This document shows, piece by piece, positions 4,855 through 6,338 of a stretch of 6,338 bases of DNA. Below the pieces are notes generated by a model that saw nothing but the letters and a program-made list of their open reading frames with translations, was not told the DNA's origin and ran no database searches. The stretch is from Clostridiales bacterium (GTDB taxonomy: Bacteria > Bacillota > Clostridia > WRLR01): assembly GCA_031263625.1 (NCBI GenBank), contig JAISFK010000205.1, forward strand, positions 1 through 6,338. Reading direction: 5' to 3'. The position numbers were made by a program, and so were the translations under genes. Numbering within the stretch: the stretch's first letter is position 1; each line of letters starts with the position of its first letter.

Positions 4855-5709
4855 TCACCCTTTCACGCCCCCGACGTTTATCCCCTGTATCAAATATTTC
4901 TGGCCGACGGCGTAGAGCGCGATCGTCGGCGCGAGCACCAGCATGAGCGCCGCGAACAGCGCCCCCCAGTCGGTGGCGTAGCGCTGCTGCTCGTACAGGT
5001 TGGCCAGCCCAACGGGTATGGTCTGCTTCAGCGGGTCCGTCACCATGACCAGCGCGATGACAAACTCGTTCCACGCGGCCATGGCCGCCAGCATGCACAC
5101 CGTCACGATGCCGGGCTTCGCCATCGGCGCGACGATCCGGATCAGGATGCCAAAATTCCCGCAGCCGTCCATTCTGGCGGCCTCCTCGTATTCCCGCGGT
5201 ATGGTTTTTATGAAGCCCATCAGCAGAAATATGGAAAATGGGAACTGCGCCACGGCGTACAGCAGCGCCAGAGGCGTCAGCTTGTCCAGAAGCCCCAGAT
5301 CGTTCATCTGCAAAAACAGCGGTATCATGATATAGTCGGCCCTTATGAAGATCGCGGCCATGAACATTGCCGCGATGGACTTCGACGCAAAGAACCTGAA
5401 CCGGGCAAGGCAGTAGGCGCACGGTATCGCGCAGGCGGCGAGGATCGCGACGGACAGCAGCGTCACGTAAATGGAGTTCAGGAAGTTGCCCGCGAGGTGG
5501 GATTTTTCAAACGCCCGCGCGTAGTTGCCCCATTCAAGGCCGCCAGGCAGCGAAAACGGGTTGCCGAGGAATTCCGCGCTGGTCTTGAAGGACGAATAGG
5601 CGTTCCACGCCACCGGGTAAAGGGCGACTACGGTCACGCACATAAGCGCGATCCGGGCGGCCCAGTTCGCGGCGGCGGCGGCTCTCTTTGCCTGCGCGTT
5701 GGTCTTCAT
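4855..5709 (-). CDS. Carbohydrate ABC transporter permease, MalG type
   Basis: This 284-residue inner-membrane subunit of a CUT1-type sugar importer is the second of a permease pair. Six hydrophobic segments are visible near residues 17-38, 76-98, 108-131, 143-167, 199-224 and 249-272. The cytoplasmic EAA loop, which contacts the ATPase, spans residues 176-199: EAARMDG followed by the I-x-x-P and terminal P positions (5113-5184). The C-terminus, with QKYLIQGINVGGVKG, is typical of MalG-type proteins. It starts 6 bases after the stop of the MalF-type gene, with G-rich ribosome-binding sequence inside that gene's end, so the two are surely co-transcribed. The phosphorylase follows after 32 bases. 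That context suggests uptake of galacto-N-biose/lacto-N-biose, as in the bifidobacterial operon; sequence alone cannot fix the substrate. The ATPase may be encoded elsewhere, as is common for this class. Confidence 0.93.
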   Translation of the reverse strand: MKTNAQAKRAAAAANWAARIALMCVTVVALYPVAWNAYSSFKTSAEFLGNPFSLPGGLEWGNYARAFEKSHLAGNFLNSIYVTLLSVAILAACAIPCAYCLARFRFFASKSIAAMFMAAIFIRADYIMIPLFLQMNDLGLLDKLTPLALLYAVAQFPFSIFLLMGFIKTIPREYEEAARMDGCGNFGILIRIVAPMAKPGIVTVCMLAAMAAWNEFVIALVMVTDPLKQTIPVGLANLYEQQRYATDWGALFAALMLVLAPTIALYAVGQKYLIQGINVGGVKG

Positions 5710-5715
5710 CGTTTT

Positions 5716-6338
5716 TTACCCCGCCTCCCGTCTCTCCGTCATCCTGCGCGAAAGCAGCGACAGGAGGACTGCCAGCGTCAGCGTGAATACGGTCATGGAC
5801 ATGGCGTAGCCGTAGTTGCCGCTCCGGACGCCCTGCCTGTAAATGTACTGCAAAAGCACCGTTGACGCGCCGTTCGGCCCGCCGTCCGTGAGCATCCGCG
5901 ACAGGACGAAGCTGTTGTTCAGCGTCCCGGACAGGGCGAGCACGAAGGTGATGCCCAGAATGTCCCATATGAGCGGCAGGGTGATCAAAAACAGCTTGCG
6001 CACGGGCCCGGCCCCGTCAACGGTGGCCGCCTCGTAAATTTCGGGCGAAATGCCGTCCATGGCCGCGATGTGCATCACCATGTAGTAGCCGGCCGCCTGC
6101 CAGACGAGGGCCGCGGCCACCGTCCACAGCGCCGTGGATGAGTCGCCGACCCACGGGCGCGCCAGCGCGCCCAGCCCCAGCCCGTTCAGCAGCGTGTTCA
6201 GGATGCCCATGTTGGGATGAAACACGAAGGACCAGATGATGCCGATCACCGTCATGGACACGACGCTGGGAAAGAAGAACACGGTGCGGTAGAAGCCCTT
6301 CTCTCTCAGCTTGGTCTGGGAGACCGCGAAGGCGAGCA
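5716..6338 (-). CDS. Carbohydrate ABC transporter permease, MalF type, 5' end outside window
   Basis: The frame is open from the right edge down to the TAA at 5716, giving 206 residues of a protein that usually has about 290-310. The visible part starts LAFAVSQTKLREKGFYRTVF, a typical MalF-type segment entering a membrane helix. A GTG at 6280-6282 is an internal valine, not the start. Further membrane segments lie near visible residues 22-40, 68-90, 119-140 and 178-196. The EAA loop runs from EAATVDG to the LP of ITLPLIW (5974-6033). The C-terminal RRMTERREAG is a short basic tail. It partners with the MalG-type subunit 6 bases downstream to form the membrane channel. The missing N-terminal part, the substrate-binding protein and the operon promoter are presumably beyond 6338. 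Confidence 0.93.
   Translation of the reverse strand, partial: LAFAVSQTKLREKGFYRTVFFFPSVVSMTVIGIIWSFVFHPNMGILNTLLNGLGLGALARPWVGDSSTALWTVAAALVWQAAGYYMVMHIAAMDGISPEIYEAATVDGAGPVRKLFLITLPLIWDILGITFVLALSGTLNNSFVLSRMLTDGGPNGASTVLLQYIYRQGVRSGNYGYAMSMTVFTLTLAVLLSLLSRRMTERREAG

Noticed and set aside
2387..4915. An 842-codon open frame on the plus strand opposite the phosphorylase
   Set aside because: It is a codon-bias shadow: GC-rich genes often leave an antisense frame open. It is Ala/Arg/Pro/Val-heavy, shows no recognisable domain, and the minus-strand frame is a clear GH112 enzyme.
5716..6282. Treating the MalF-type permease as a complete 188-residue protein starting at 6282
   Set aside because: The frame continues open to the window edge and the upstream residues match the expected family sequence, so the gene is truncated by the window, not by a real start.

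Overview
This window appears to come from a GC-rich member of the Bacillota (Clostridia-like, plausibly gut-associated). That placement is an inference. It rests on a perfect CIRCE/HrcA operator ahead of groES, strong AGGAGG ribosome-binding sites, TTGAAA-N17-TATNNT promoters, and a GH112 phosphorylase that reads more like the clostridial than the bifidobacterial enzymes. No taxonomic search could be run.

Every gene I can support lies on the minus strand, so transcription runs right to left. Starting at the right edge: a MalF-type sugar ABC permease whose 5' end is outside the window (5716-6338); a MalG-type permease 6 bases downstream (4855-5709); after 32 bases, a GH112 1,3-beta-galactosyl-N-acetylhexosamine phosphorylase (2327-4822); a 312-base gap holding a palindrome, a promoter and a tandem repeat; a cupin-type AraC-family regulator (1169-2014); a 215-base gap with the groE promoter and CIRCE; groES (660-953); an unusually long and GC-rich 177-base spacer; and the first 160 codons of groEL, which leaves the window at position 1.

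The right-hand part reads as a transport-plus-phosphorolysis module for galacto-N-biose/lacto-N-biose, the core disaccharides of mucin glycans and of some milk oligosaccharides. The ABC importer brings the disaccharide in, and the phosphorylase splits it with phosphate into galactose 1-phosphate and an N-acetylhexosamine. The binding protein is presumably upstream of the window. The usual partner enzymes (N-acetylhexosamine kinase, uridylyltransferase, epimerase) are not in view. The AraC regulator sits directly downstream with its own promoter and may control the module, but nothing in the sequence proves that. The groESL operon is an unrelated heat-shock unit.

I found no mobile element, CRISPR array, tRNA or rRNA. 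The gene content is recognisable. The unusual part is the density of short imperfect tandem repeats and GC-rich low-complexity DNA at gene edges and inside the phosphorylase: 501-530, 541-660, 2079-2114, 2328-2383, 2771-2992 and 4756-4806. These lengthen the phosphorylase at its N-terminus, its C-terminus and in its middle domain.
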